Source of the DNA: Fragilaria crotonensis
Taxonomy: Eukaryota; Bacillariophyta; Fragilariophyceae; Fragilariales; Fragilariaceae
Direction of reading: 5' to 3'
DNA: 64,000 bases
Assembly: GCA_022925895.1 (NCBI GenBank)
Contig: JAKSYS010000292.1
Location: 1 to 64,000, forward strand
This document shows, piece by piece, positions 11,089 to 22,169 of this stretch. The stretch's first letter is position 1. The number at the start of each line of letters is the position of its first letter. A program made the position numbers and the translations under genes. The notes beneath the pieces were generated by a model. The model was not told where the DNA came from. It did not search any database and saw nothing but the letters and a program-made list of their open reading frames with translations.

Positions 11089-12114
11089 ATGAGCAATCTA
11101 TCTGACAATGACGTCAATGAAGCGACCGCTGCTCTTAAAGGCATGCTAGGTATCGGGAGCGGAAGTGCTGGCCCAACACCCAGTAAAAGCGCAGGAGGGA
11201 AACCGAAGGGTGCAAAACAAGGAAGGAAGGGAATCAAGAGACTCCAAAGCGTGGCAGCAAACAAAACGATAGAAGTGAAAGCAACCCCTGGTGGAGGTTC
11301 CAACACAAAGGCGCAACAAAATTTTGCCTGGTCTGCCTTCCAGGCCTCACCAGATGCCTCAGCATTGCCTATCCCTGCCTTTGTATCTCCTGTTAATTCG
11401 GCTACAGGTGACGAATCTTCGACCCAGTTAGACCCCAGCCAATTAATCTCCTGCTCGAGATCGGGAGATCAGCAGCTAAATCCTGTTCCGTTGAAATCAT
11501 CAATGCTCCTCGGGCCGAAGATCTTGAGGCACAGCAGATTGCAGAAGCCGAAAAGGCGAAAGGAGCTACTCCTCAAGTGGAATCGCAACTTGATGCCAAC
11601 ACCCAGAACGAACAAGCACTGCAGGAGGAAGCCAAACCAGTGAGCGAAAAAGGAATCAACCTTGCAGCACTCGCAGCATCTCCTACGAGTAACCTCAGTA
11701 CCCTCCAAGGGTCCACGGGGCTGGATTACTGGCGCCGCCTCCCACCCCTTCTCGTCACCACAACTTCCACCGAGATATCTTTCTCACGGTCACTTCAGTT
11801 CACCACCTCCACAACAGCTGCCTCAGAGTTATGTGACGATGCAGGTTCAAGTTCCACCCATTCTGGGACCCGACAGACGCTTGGTGGTGCATTCTCCGGC
11901 TGGTTATCCTGTACAGATTCTGATTCCCGATGGCGTGCCACCTGGCATGGTGATTCCAGTTCATGTTCCGACATCACCCATGATTCCTTCGCCGTATTAC
12001 GCGCAACATCAGCAGCAGCCGCAGCCCTTTGTTCATCCTCAAAATCAATACTATGGTAGTCCTTCCCTGCATCATGGCGATCAGCCCAAGCACCAACATC
12101 CTCATTCTAACTAG
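11089..12114 (+). CDS. PNRC/EDC1-like motif protein with proline-rich tail
   Basis: The likely start is ATG at 11089 (MSNLSDNDVNEATAALKGML); an in-frame Met at 11050 is less likely. A basic Lys/Gly region precedes FAWSAFQASPDASALPIP near 11320. This has the layout of the short linear motif of PNRC and yeast Edc1/2 proteins, which binds the Dcp1 EVH1 domain and stimulates mRNA decapping. The middle is an Ala/Glu/Gln-rich helix (EAQQIAEAEKAKGATPQ). The last part is Pro/Gln-rich and holds a paired pattern, VQVPPILGPDRRLVV and LIPDGVPPGMVIPVHVP. The reading frame changes near 11430-11490 and near 11700-11740; introns of normal size do not fit, so small indels are likely. The decapping link is inference from the motif. 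Confidence 0.5.
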
Positions 12115-12570
12115 CCGTACTAGTCTCACCTTAATGGATACGTGAAACGAAGAAGCTTAGCTATTTAAGGATGTCTGTTACGTTGAGGCGTTCTTTCTAT
12201 GCATGGCCATGTGCCGAACTGATTCACCGAATCTCCTTTGCACTTATCGAAAACGGCCAAGGAAAGCCTAGTAACTTCCATTCGACACTTTTGGATCCCA
12301 AGAATTGCTCGGTCTCGGTTACGCGGGTGTACCTACGCCACATATGGAAGTTTGCAGTGCGCGTACGACAATCGAAATCGTTCGAATACAAAAACACAGC
12401 GATTAATCCACTAGTGCACACAAGGACTGGTGATTTTGAGTCTATACATCATTATATGCCTTTTAACTTCTTACCCAAAACTCGTTGCACGGCAACCGCT
12501 AAATCCATCGGACCCCACCTCTCTCGCCCTCTACGGGACAGGACATCCCTCCGTCACAGTACAACATTCA

Positions 12571-15500
12571 TTACAATCGCCCGAAGTCGGATCCCAAGGA
12601 CGCGGAGAGCAACCACCTTAGCTCGACCCAACGTGCAAAAGTAAGGTCAATGTCAACTGGGCACAAACTCTTTCGGCAAACGTCTTGGGTACACGGAGGA
12701 CACGCGGATGGGTCAACCACAGTCTTCACAGGAATCACAACCTTCCTTGGACATCGTGTCGTCTCGCAGCATTCGGAACACTGTGGTTCTTCGGGCCATG
12801 GGTCTTCTTGGCATCCACCACTACTTGGCCCTTTCGTGCAGAGGAAGGTCCTTTCGTAGACAGGACAACGATTCAAGATACTATTGCATACTTCGTTGGA
12901 ACAAGGAGGGCAGTGACTGTCTTCTTTCACCACGACGACTTCGTCGGTGCCTGTTAGTTGCAGCCACCGCACTCGCTTGGGTATTCGAGTCGTCCCACAG
13001 TCGCGCATGCGACCGACTGATTTGCCCATGGTTTCAATAAGCCAGTTGATGCGTTCTTTGCAGGTGAACCCTCCAGCATCCATGTCAAGTACTGCAGCTG
13101 TGCATGTCTCAGGCACACCACAGTCAACGAGTTCAAAGACAAAATCGTCTGACACGGTCGAGACTTCCGTGGTTTCCATATCTGATTCTGGGAGCACAAT
13201 CGGTTCGATGTCAGGCCGGGTCGCAATAAACCAGATAGTGTTGGAGCGAGTGTCCATTACCACCGGCAGACTCGAAAACCTCCGAAGACAAGGCCTCGGC
13301 TCGCGCGAGTGCCTTCTCAAAATGACCAACCGAGGACAGTATTGCTAGCTGCAAAACGGACCATCCATCAGTTTCGCACGCGATCGCTTGGTTGCAGGCG
13401 TCAGCGAAAGGATGGTACATCTCTTCCAACCAAGCAGGATCATCACGTTGTTCTGAAATGGCAGTAATCGGCAGAAGCTGGATTCCATATGGAAGGTATG
13501 GTGCATTTCAAACCATGTTTGAAACTGGGCCATAGAATTCCAAAGCATGCCCACCACATTCTGAACATACTGTTTTGGGTAGACGGCGAGACTTTCATTC
13601 TTGAGCCGCACATGCCAGTAGCGATCGGTAGATCTAATTTCAGTGGCAAGAAGAAGTCGTCCGACGTTTCTGATTTCAGCGGAAACGCCGGCATGCTCCG
13701 CACTATCTTTACAGTGCGGGCATTCGTTCCAGGCGTCAATCATGGCACTACCGAAGAGAGCGACAGCCTCATAGGCAGCAATGGCCTCACTGGAGGACTC
13801 TTGATTTCTTCCATTAAGAAAAGCAGGAAGGGGGATTCCACTGGCCCACGAGTGACCCTCATACCAATCCTTTTGGCGGAACATTGGAAAGCGACTGTCA
13901 TCAGGAGATGGATTAGCAAAATCACGAATGAGCAGATTTACTCCTTCAAAGTGAGCGCGACCCCAATTTGGATCGAATTTCGCCACAACAGCCGCCGCGT
14001 AGATATGATAACCGTAATGAAAGTGGTGATCGTTGTAGAATCCATTGCCAAAATTGAGTCCTTGATCAACAAATGCAGGACAGTCGGGAAACGTGTTATC
14101 GCAAGATGTGGTCTTGCCGTTGAAATAGCATCCACAGTTGACCAATCCGCCCCAACCCTTATCATACACAAAAGGAGATTCTGCAGTACCATTGATCCAA
14201 ATCTCGACTCCAGCGCGCAGCAAATCCAACATCGCGGTTGTCTCTTCCGAGGTCGGCAAGGTCGAATTCTTGCATGCCACATCATAGGCTTTGCTAGGTT
14301 TGGCACAAATTTCTCTCACCTCGTCCGCAATGACAAGGATCCTGGCAGTCTTGGCCAGAATCTTGCCAGAAAAGTAGGTATCGCCGACTCCCCTCAAATA
14401 GTATTCTGGGCCATGGAATCCCATGTCCGACTGTAACGCACTCGACAATGCGGGCAACGCCTGAGCCTTTGGTGGGCGAGGTGCGCGGAGACCAATCGGC
14501 GGCAGTGTGTGGGGTATTATCCACTTGGATCCTCTCACGATACAGGCGCGTCCCAGCATGACGGGGCGACAGAAATCTGCAGCTTTCCCAAGGAAATCGA
14601 CATGATGGGGAAGCGCAAACGAAATGAGTTCGAGCGGTTCGTCGCCTTCGTTCTGAGGAGTCATTAGCTGAGCATCCCAATCCAAAGTCAATGTTGCCTC
14701 ATCATGCTCATGGTCAATGTCATATTTCACATTGGTTAGAGGGCCTGGGTACACATTGGCATGCTGACGCAAGAGATCGACGAAATCCTCGTACGTGGGA
14801 GCGGGCTTGGAACGATCAAAATCGCGACAATAGAGTGGATTCGCTCCCGACGTGCAATTGGTCACCAGCGCCACGCGGGCCACCAATTCAATGTCGTCGT
14901 CATGCGGATGAGGCTTGAATTGCAAAGCCGCACCTTCCCAAGAAGGATGGGAATTGACGCAGTGCAACAGGACGGGATGCGAGAAAAAGGCAACCCAAGT
15001 GAAATCGGTGTTTTCCAAAGTCATTTTCACTTCACGTTGAATAAGAACTTTCTTGCCGTCGCAGGGCGCGAGCGCTTCATTATCAATAAGTAAACTTCCT
15101 CGGATGGGCCCATGACCTGCGATGGTGGGGAGGACGTTATCCGTGTTGAGAGAGGATGGCGGGTACTTCATTGTCATGTAGGGCATGCCGCGGACAATTG
15201 ACGACGTCATAGCCGACGAATTCTGTCCGGGGACAAAAGAAAGTTAGTGCCTTAGAATCAAGGAAGTGCAGTAAACAAGGGCAGGCAGATGTCGTTGTTG
15301 ATACGTACCCACGTCAACGTAATTCCCAAGGGAGTCATCTGGAGCACAGAATACTCGTTGGTCATTGTATTCACACTGGTCGCCTGCTTCGAGTTCTCCG
15401 CAGCCCCAAGAGTCAATCCATGGGGAATCACATACGACAGCTGAATAACATTGCTAGAAGCATCGATATGATTCGGATGAATTTGAAGGCCTGGTATAGG

Positions 15501-16046
15501 ACCGGCGAGGTCGACCATGTACGGGACGGCATAGACACGTTGGAGTTCAGTCGTTTCGGCATGATTGAGAAGCAAATTTTGGTACCATTCATTAGTCGGA
15601 ACTGCCGCATCGGCATTGGGACGATCAATATAAGGAGGTGGTGAGGTATCGGCGTTCCTGTCAAACCCATACAAGTGCAAGTCGTAGACGGGATCAAGCT
15701 TAGAGAAGGGTTTTGGATGTGTGTATGTCATGTCACTGGCAGGAGGTATGGACGTGGATTCTGAAGATTTGGAACGCATGAACATGCATGCTATGGCAAG
15801 GATGAGAATCACAGAAAGGATTCTGAGCCACATTGAGTACCTGCTGTAGCACGATGTTGAACCTGTGTGAGTGGGACGTTTTTGTTCGAAGTCGATAGAT
15901 CCTGCGTAATGCTCATCCGATCCGTGATCAGATTTCAACATAGAGTACGTAGATCTGTCCGTGGAAGCGGGAGAAGGAGAAGGGTGGCCGGAGAGAGGAG
16001 TCATCTCGGAAGGCATAGCGCCTGCATTGTCGCCTGGGGAAATCAT
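12571..16046 (-). CDS. GH81 endo-1,3-beta-glucanase, membrane-anchored, Cys-rich tail
   Basis: Exon 1 (16046-15309) starts with a cytosolic Ser/Pro-rich tail, a membrane anchor at about residues 70-91 (WLRILSVILILAIACMFM), then VPTNEWYQNLLL. The intron at 15223-15308 is GT-AG (GTACGT/CAG). Exon 2 opens NSSAMTSSIVRGMPYMTM and continues through the GH81 body, including FNDHHFHYGYHIYAAAV and HSWASGIPLP. GH81 enzymes cleave beta-1,3-glucan; in a diatom the natural candidates are chrysolaminarin or callose. The C-terminus (about 13150-12640) has Cys-rich units such as CPPCSNEVC and CSECCETTRCP. Conserved sequence changes frame at about 13490 (HHTF/PYGIQLLPI), 13250 (GGNGHS/NTIWFIATRP) and near 13010, with no intron between. 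This is either assembly error or recent decay. It is convergent with the gene at 11089. Confidence 0.75.
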
Positions 16047-16059
16047 TCTCTTGACTTGG

Positions 16060-17250
16060 CTAGTTGTCTGGTTTATCGATCACTGGTAGATTCGACACAC
16101 AGATCCTTCTATGCTCGTCAGAAACCTTCTAAGCAACTCAGAGAGGGGATAAAGGTACTTTTCGATCGTATGCCAACAAAGAGTCGGGATTGTTGTCGAT
16201 CAGATTTGTGTGTAACAGGACTTGTACCCAAGTTCTTGGTTGGTCTGGGACGACCCTACCCATCACCTTGGAAAAAAGATTTGACACAAGTTTGACGTTT
16301 CACGGCCTCAGGTCTCACAGCGATGTTGTAGTCGGTACTGTAGTACACCGGTAGTGTACTCCAAGTGCGTAACCGGTGGACAAAAAAAACCACAGCTGTC
16401 TGTATGGTCGGGCAGATGACGGTTTCAAAACGAGCGAAGGTTCTGGTGTTCCTGTTTTCCTCTTAAACATCAATCGTACACACAAAAAAAGCCCGCAGTT
16501 GCCATATGATATGTCTTCTATTTTACGGATTCCGATCTCTTGGTATTGCTCAATGGAATCATGGAGAATACACATGCATAAATATAATAATGTAATTGTA
16601 TTTGCATGGTAGAGTCGGAGCATCTATTGGAACTGCTCGTACTGAAGCTCGGAGTTGTATGAACATACCGTGGTAACATACCTGGTATCAGGTACCTGGT
16701 ACCTGGAACCTGGTATGATAATATGCATTGTCCAGTGTATCAGAGTAAGACGTACTTGTATGACATATGGTGTACCTGGTACTTGTACTTGTACCTTGTG
16801 ACACACTTTGGTTACAACAATTGTGACTCGTGACACACAATCACGGGATCCAGAAAAGTTTTCAACGTTATTTCGCCTACGGTTCGATCACTATTAGACG
16901 TGGGAATGACGACGTCGAGCAACTTCTGATAAGAAGATCACTGTGGACTCCATTTTCCTGCACAACCTGAGTCGGTGTTCTTGCTGAGTTAAAAGTGATG
17001 CTACAAGAGGAACAGGACTGTTCTGAGTTCTGACCTGTTTCATGTACCGGAGGACCTCGAGCACATGCACAGGCACAAATCAAAAGAACAACCAGCATGA
17101 AATACCAGTACTGTTGGACAGCACTCCAGAATTCTAACAGACATGCTCTCACCTCTCACTTTTGGGTAATGCACATTGGAGCGATCAACAAAACCCCTAA
17201 TTCTCAAATAATACTAGTATCAGGTACCCATTCTTTGTCAATGCATTAAA
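16060..17250. other. Intergenic, GTAC-rich
   Basis: No gene is supported. At 16320-16360 and 16670-16800 GTACC/GGTAC words recur. A 91-codon minus frame at 16877-17152 has one hydrophobic segment with Cys residues but no family resemblance, and I do not call it. Confidence 0.4.
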
Positions 17251-17259
17251 GAACGTTTC

Positions 17260-18480
17260 CTTGCATAAGACATGCAACACAACTCTGCAGCATTTGGAAA
17301 TGGATAAAAGGCATTTGACTAAATGGTATGCCTGTTTTATGAAGGGTTCTAAAACTCAAAAGCCTACCATCAACGGCATTGGTATGTCCAGCACAAGACA
17401 AGTGGCAGCACCAGACAATCCACAACACTTCAAGGTTAATTTATCAGGATGAACTTGACATTATGTTGCACTTCTTGTTGCTCTACAACGGTAGTCCACT
17501 CAAGTTATTGTAAAAATATATTGTGCCAACAACATATTCCTCATGTTTTGCTTCTTCAAGGTGCCCCAAAGTGCATGTGAGATTCTGGTGCACTCAGCCA
17601 ACGTCAGGCACCATGCTTCACCATTGAAGTATTGTGAATTAAATGATATGTATTCACCTTGGGCAACCCTGATGATGTGCTCATTGCAATCTGCAATTGG
17701 TCCAGTGCTGATCAACCAAGGAGGATAAATGCTGCAGACTGCCTTGGAGGAGTTTGTCATGCTTGGACCTGGACCAGGGGTCAAATGGTATGGCAGTGCT
17801 GTAGATCATCCTTAGAAGACTGTAACACAGGTCAGCCTTTGCTTTTGGTTTGGTCAACAAATTCTTAGTGAAGAAATGCTGCTAAAATGCCAGTCACTTG
17901 CTGCCATCAGAGCTCCGAGCATTGACAGTATCAACATCTACAAGCAGGCCGTTATCTGGGGAAGCATCCTGTCTTGGAAGATGTGGTGCTGCATGGGTTG
18001 GCTAAAGCTATTCCTACAGCTGATGGGTGATGCAACAGTATCGAAACAACTTCTGCAGTCACCAATATTTGTGTTGGTGTGCCCTTTGGACTAGCATACC
18101 GCCCATGCTGACACTGTTGTTGCAAGAATATCCCCGGTTCAGTTAATGACAGAAAAGTGGCAAAGCAATGGGGAGATTTCATTTGCAAATTGACCTGAGT
18201 TTTCAATTTGTCAGTAGGCGGGAAGTGTGCTGCCTGTTGCTGTTGATTCTGCCATCTCACTAGAGAAATATGCCTGGGGCAATGCAAGTCAAGAAGATCT
18301 TGCTGGCAACATTGTTGCCAATTTTTCCGGAGGGGAAGGAATGAACTGGGAAGCAAATATATTTTAGCGGGAACTCTTCTGCATCCAAACATCACAAGAC
18401 ATTGGAAATGCAGGTTGTTTGCCAATAATGCATTGTGCAGTCATGATGATGCCTTGATGTACTGATCCACTGTTGGACGG
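17260..18480. repeat. CpG-poor relic repeat block
   Basis: No gene. CpG is nearly absent: I count three CG dinucleotides in 17281-17880, while TG and CA are abundant. The texture differs sharply from flanking genes and from the GTAC-rich spacers. That pattern is expected from long-term deamination of methylated cytosines in a silenced repeat. Family not identifiable; no long open frame. Confidence 0.45.
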
Positions 18481-18676
18481 AGCCCTGTAAGCTGTTCACC
18501 GTGTACTGGGTACTGCTAATGACAATTCATTGGGCATGGTATGCTGTACAGTATACTACTACGCATTTTATTCTCTACGTAAACACAGAGATGGCACTTC
18601 GACGAAAACAAATGACGGATCTCGGATCTTGCATGGACAGCCCACTGCTGTGGCGTCGCTGAAATAGTGATTCCCC

Positions 18677-19501
18677 ATGATGCTCCAGGCCTTTCTTGTC
18701 TTTCTTTCCGTCTTGACTGTCGTGTCTGGTGATGGCCTTCATCTGACAGCTGACAACTATGATTTATTGACGGCTGATAAATCAGTCTTTATAAAGTACT
18801 ATGCGCCTTGGGTAAGCAATGTCCATGTGCAATGATGTACCTGGTATGGCTGTAAATGTTTACTACCGTATGTCCACTTGTCAAGTGTCTCATTTTTTCG
18901 TTTACTCCATCAATTCATATTGTTCCTCCCCTTCTCTCGCAACTATATTCCAGTGTGGTCATTGCAAAAAACTCGCTCCCGAATGGGACAAACTTGCTGC
19001 CGATTGGGTCGACAGTCCGATGGGTCTGGTCGCCGAGGTCGATTGTACATCTCCCGATGGCAAAAATTGTGTACCGCGCATCGCATCACTGGATTCCCCA
19101 CCATTCGGTATGGCGATCCCAAGGACTTGCTGCAGTACAACGGAGGTCGGACGTATCGAGATCTCGCCGCCTTTTGCAAGGCAAATCTGAAACCACCGTG
19201 TTCGCCGCTGTCATTGGACTCTTGTACAGATGAAGCAGTTAAACAGGAATGGCAAGCGATCCTTTTCAAGTCGGATGAGGAGATACAAGCGCTGATAGCG
19301 GAGGAACGGAAAAAGTTGAAGGATGCGAATAAGGAGTTTAAATTGAGGAGCAAGGAAATGGAAAACCAGTACAATAAAATATTGGCTGACAAGGAAACGA
19401 AAATTAAAGAGATCAACGAATCGGTACTTGACATCGCGAGATCGATTAAGGCCTTCAAGGAGAAGAAGCAAAGACATATAGCGAACGGTGAGGAGTTGTA
19501 G
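18677..19501 (+). CDS. ER thioredoxin/PDI-like protein
   Basis: Exon 1 (18677-18811) encodes a signal peptide (MMLQAFLVFLSVLTVVSG) and the first strand ending in YYAPW. The intron (18812-18953, GTAAGC...TTCCAG) falls between that Trp and the CGHC redox site, so exon 2 opens CGHCKKLAPEWDKLAADW. The thioredoxin fold continues with GFPTIRYGDPKDLLQYNGGRTY. It is followed by a Lys/Glu-rich coiled coil of about 90 residues ending NGEEL, a weak match to KDEL-type ER retention. Family role: disulfide formation and isomerisation in the ER. The frame changes near 19065, between DGKN and CTAHRITGF, with no intron; exon 2 is one base short of a whole number of codons. Only one thioredoxin domain is present, so it is shorter than classical PDI. 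Confidence 0.75.
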
Positions 19502-19670
19502 AGTGGGATGGATGTAACATTTTGAGCAGCTTCCTGGTCGGTAAATTGTACGTAGTTCTAGGAACACATTGAAATAAGTCGGATAGGTTCAAGTCCGCAT
19601 CGACGCATGCGACCTGCGATTTTCACCACCGACGTATCGAGCAATCCGTGCAGTGTTTGCCGCATATGTA

Positions 19671-20579
19671 TCACGTTTGTTCCGCCTCTGGCATAGTTGG
19701 CAGCTCCAGTCCATTTGCACGACATAGTTCCTCTAATTTTTTGGTGTACTCGGCTCTCTCGTGTTGTTCCCTCGTCGACAACTCATACGTGGCTTCGAAG
19801 ATCCCGTGTCCAATGCGCACAAAGCGCCACAGTCGTCCCAAAATCAACAATCCCACCAAAAATTCCACTTGCGCTTCTTGCAAAATCAAAAAGGATATCT
19901 CTAGACCCAGCGAAACCGTCACGACGAAAAAGTCGAAGCAGTAAAAAAAATGCGAGAAAAACACGCAAGGACCGAACGCGACGATGAGGAGTAACAATTC
20001 GGTGAAAAATGTTGACAGGATGAGAACTGTTATCCATCTCAGCACTTGATGGGCGATATGAACTCCTGGATATTTGTGGGGGTCACATCCTGATGGATAG
20101 GCACCTGGGTACCCGAATTCGCAGTAATTATGCTCACCTTCCTCAGAAAGGAATCGAGCATGATCGTCATCACCAGCCATCGCCTCGCAACACGAAACGG
20201 AGTCGCGTTCCACAATTCGACACTCGGGAAATTCGGCAGTGAGGAAGAGCTCTACAAACAGTATTATAACATCCAGCAGCAAAAGACCCACGAGAAAGTA
20301 GGTCACAGAACTTTTGTGAACAAAGTGCAAGATCTTTGCTTGCCATGAATCGTCTCCATGAACATTATGCACGTGCTGTCGCTCATTGGAGCTCGTGGGC
20401 ACTTTCATAAAGGTGTTAACATGCAGTGACCCTTGGCGACGCTGAATGCCTGGGCGTTCAGCATGTGCTGAATCTGAATTGTTTATAGCCCTTGTTTCCG
20501 CCACTAACGCATACGGACCGGATTGTTCGTCGGCGTCCATTGTTCTTCTGCCGATTTCGCCACTTGTTTCTTCGACCAT
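19671..20579 (-). CDS. Voltage-gated proton channel (Hv1)
   Basis: A 302-residue protein with a lone voltage-sensor domain. S1 is at about 91-112, with Asp103 in LLLLDVIILFVEL, the position of the selectivity Asp (D112) of human Hv1. S2 spans about 175-200 with Glu194. S3 is around 206-230 with Asp216 (CFDFFVV). S4 is GLLILGRLWRFVRIGHGI, with Arg249, Arg252 and Arg255, very close to the human RLWRVARI. There is no pore domain. A charged helix follows (about 264-285), which in this family forms a coiled-coil dimer. A long S1-S2 loop contains five Cys. Hv1 channels let protons out of depolarised cells and serve pH control in calcifying and bloom algae. Single exon; tail-to-tail with the PDI-like gene. 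Confidence 0.85.
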   Translation of the reverse strand: MVEETSGEIGRRTMDADEQSGPYALVAETRAINNSDSAHAERPGIQRRQGSLHVNTFMKVPTSSNERQHVHNVHGDDSWQAKILHFVHKSSVTYFLVGLLLLDVIILFVELFLTAEFPECRIVERDSVSCCEAMAGDDDHARFLSEEGEHNYCEFGYPGAYPSGCDPHKYPGVHIAHQVLRWITVLILSTFFTELLLLIVAFGPCVFFSHFFYCFDFFVVTVSLGLEISFLILQEAQVEFLVGLLILGRLWRFVRIGHGIFEATYELSTREQHERAEYTKKLEELCRANGLELPTMPEAEQT

Positions 20580-20639
20580 CGAACCTTTCGTATGAACCTT
20601 CTGCGATTTGGCGAGGTCGACGCCGGATGTGTTGACACA

Positions 20640-21400
20640 GTTAACATACTCGAACTTAAAGTACTTCTACTTATTTACGGAGGGAGGGTATACCAGGAAC
20701 TACACAGTACTGTAGATGAGCAAAACGAATAATGCATGTCGCGGGTGCGCTGGTCAACTGTCGCGGTTCGGATTCTCGGCACGCTACCGGCAGCTAGCAA
20801 CGGTACCTGGTACTGGAAACATGTACTACTATTTGTGTGGGGAGTGGGGAGACAGTAAATTGCGTAGTGCTATGTGCTAGGTGCTATGTACCTGGTACAA
20901 CTATAATACTACGCTACTGTACCAAATTAGCGAGAGGCAAGAATATTTGTACAAGCACTCGGAGTACTATGCACTATGCATACAGTATGGAGCGGCCGAT
21001 AGACATTTCTCACGTCTCAAAATCCCGAACATAAAATCGTCAACACATGTGTTGAGACCACAGTATTATCGCCAGTACCTGCGTGTCAATCAGACAACGG
21101 TGCAGTACTGCGATAACTACCGGGAGGTCAAATCGCTTGTAAACCGGAAAATTAAATTAAAGTGAGACTATCTATTCGTCTCGCTTCCACTCCATAATCT
21201 CGTTCCGTTCGGCCGTGGACAACTTCGCCCAGTTTACGTGGGATCCATTATTCTTCTTGAGTCCCACACGCTTAACAGTCGGAGACTGTTCGTCCCCGTG
21301 TGACTCACGTTTAGATGGCTTTCCGTTTGTGACCCACCCACCATCACTATCGAAATGTCCGTTAGTCATTTCGTAACTGGTCCCGTCAGCCATATTCAAC
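20640..21400. other. Intergenic, GTAC-rich, divergent promoter zone
   Basis: Lies between the divergent Hv1 and cupin genes. GTAC words cluster at 20690-20990. A minus-strand frame at 21172-21579 is open but overlaps the start of the cupin gene and resembles nothing; not called. Confidence 0.4.
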
Positions 21401-21403
21401 AAC

Positions 21404-22165
21404 ATGATGTCGACATGGCGACTCGCATCCTTCGTCATTCTGCTGATACCGACGTCTGCTCTCAGTTTCCCAACAGGAGAAACGTGCAAACAAATGAAAT
21501 CTCCAGCTGATGCATACGAACCATATCGAGGAGCGCAACCTCCTGATGCACTGTCCGAGATCTTCATTCGTAACGCCATTCCCGACGACGTTCCCGACGA
21601 ATTGCTGTGGGTTCCTCAAACTGACACAGTTTCCTTCCGACCGCTCTGCTTCTGCACCAGTGGTGGCTACTATGTCAATCTCCTTCGCGTCAAGGGTTCT
21701 GGGATGCTTTCCCAACATCGCCATCCTGGGCCAGTGCACGGACATGTTCTCAAGGGCAAATGGAGGTATCTGGAACACGATTGGGTGGCGGAGGAAGGAT
21801 CCTATGTGTTCGAACCACCCGGTGAAATTCATACGCTTGTAGTACCAGAAGGAGTGGAGGAAATGATTACCTTGTTCCACGTTACCGGTGCTCTCTTATA
21901 CTGCGATCCGGATGGCAAGGTAGTTGGAGCCGAAGATGTCTTTTCGAAACTGGAATTGGCAAAGAAACATTACGCCGCAATTGGATTGGGGAGGATTACG
22001 TACAAAAGTTTGTTCGATAGCTTTTCAATTGCTTTGCCAGATATTCCTTTGATTACGCCATTCGGTGAGAAGGCATTCCTGGGTATTGGTCGCGTGTTCT
22101 CCGCCTCCAATACCGCATCCACATTACCATGCGATCGATATTATCAGTCCATTGCGATCTCTTGA
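21404..22165 (+). CDS. Cupin protein like 2,4'-dihydroxyacetophenone dioxygenase
   Basis: After a signal-like N-terminus (RLASFVILLIPTSALSFPTG, which resembles an ASAFAP-type plastid cleavage site) comes a cupin core. It reads LLRVKGSGMLSQHRHPGP and VHGHVLKGKWRYLEHDW, then YVFEPPGEIHTLV. The HRH, the downstream His/Glu and the late His form the metal site typical of cupin dioxygenases. The pattern follows the 2,4'-dihydroxyacetophenone dioxygenase family, which splits an aromatic ketone; the real substrate here is unknown. As written the frame runs to 22165. Skipping one base in the GGGG near 21988 would instead end the protein at 22020 with a short DYVQKFVR-type tail common in the family, so the last 50 residues are doubtful. 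Confidence 0.7.
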   Translation: MMSTWRLASFVILLIPTSALSFPTGETCKQMKSPADAYEPYRGAQPPDALSEIFIRNAIPDDVPDELLWVPQTDTVSFRPLCFCTSGGYYVNLLRVKGSGMLSQHRHPGPVHGHVLKGKWRYLEHDWVAEEGSYVFEPPGEIHTLVVPEGVEEMITLFHVTGALLYCDPDGKVVGAEDVFSKLELAKKHYAAIGLGRITYKSLFDSFSIALPDIPLITPFGEKAFLGIGRVFSASNTASTLPCDRYYQSIAIS

Positions 22166-22169
22166 GAAA

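Noticed and set aside
12171-12644. 157-codon plus-strand frame after the PNRC-like gene
   Set aside because: It overlaps the end of the GH81 gene, has no domain, and its composition looks like spacer.
16877-17152. 91-codon minus-strand frame with one hydrophobic segment
   Set aside because: No relatives recognised, no promoter context, and length within chance.
19530-19610. GGTTCAAGTCC resembling a tRNA T loop
   Set aside because: The flanking bases do not form acceptor, D or anticodon stems.
21172-21579. Minus-strand open frame opposite the cupin start
   Set aside because: It overlaps a well-supported plus-strand gene, has no family resemblance, and its first part is the antisense of the cupin N-terminus.
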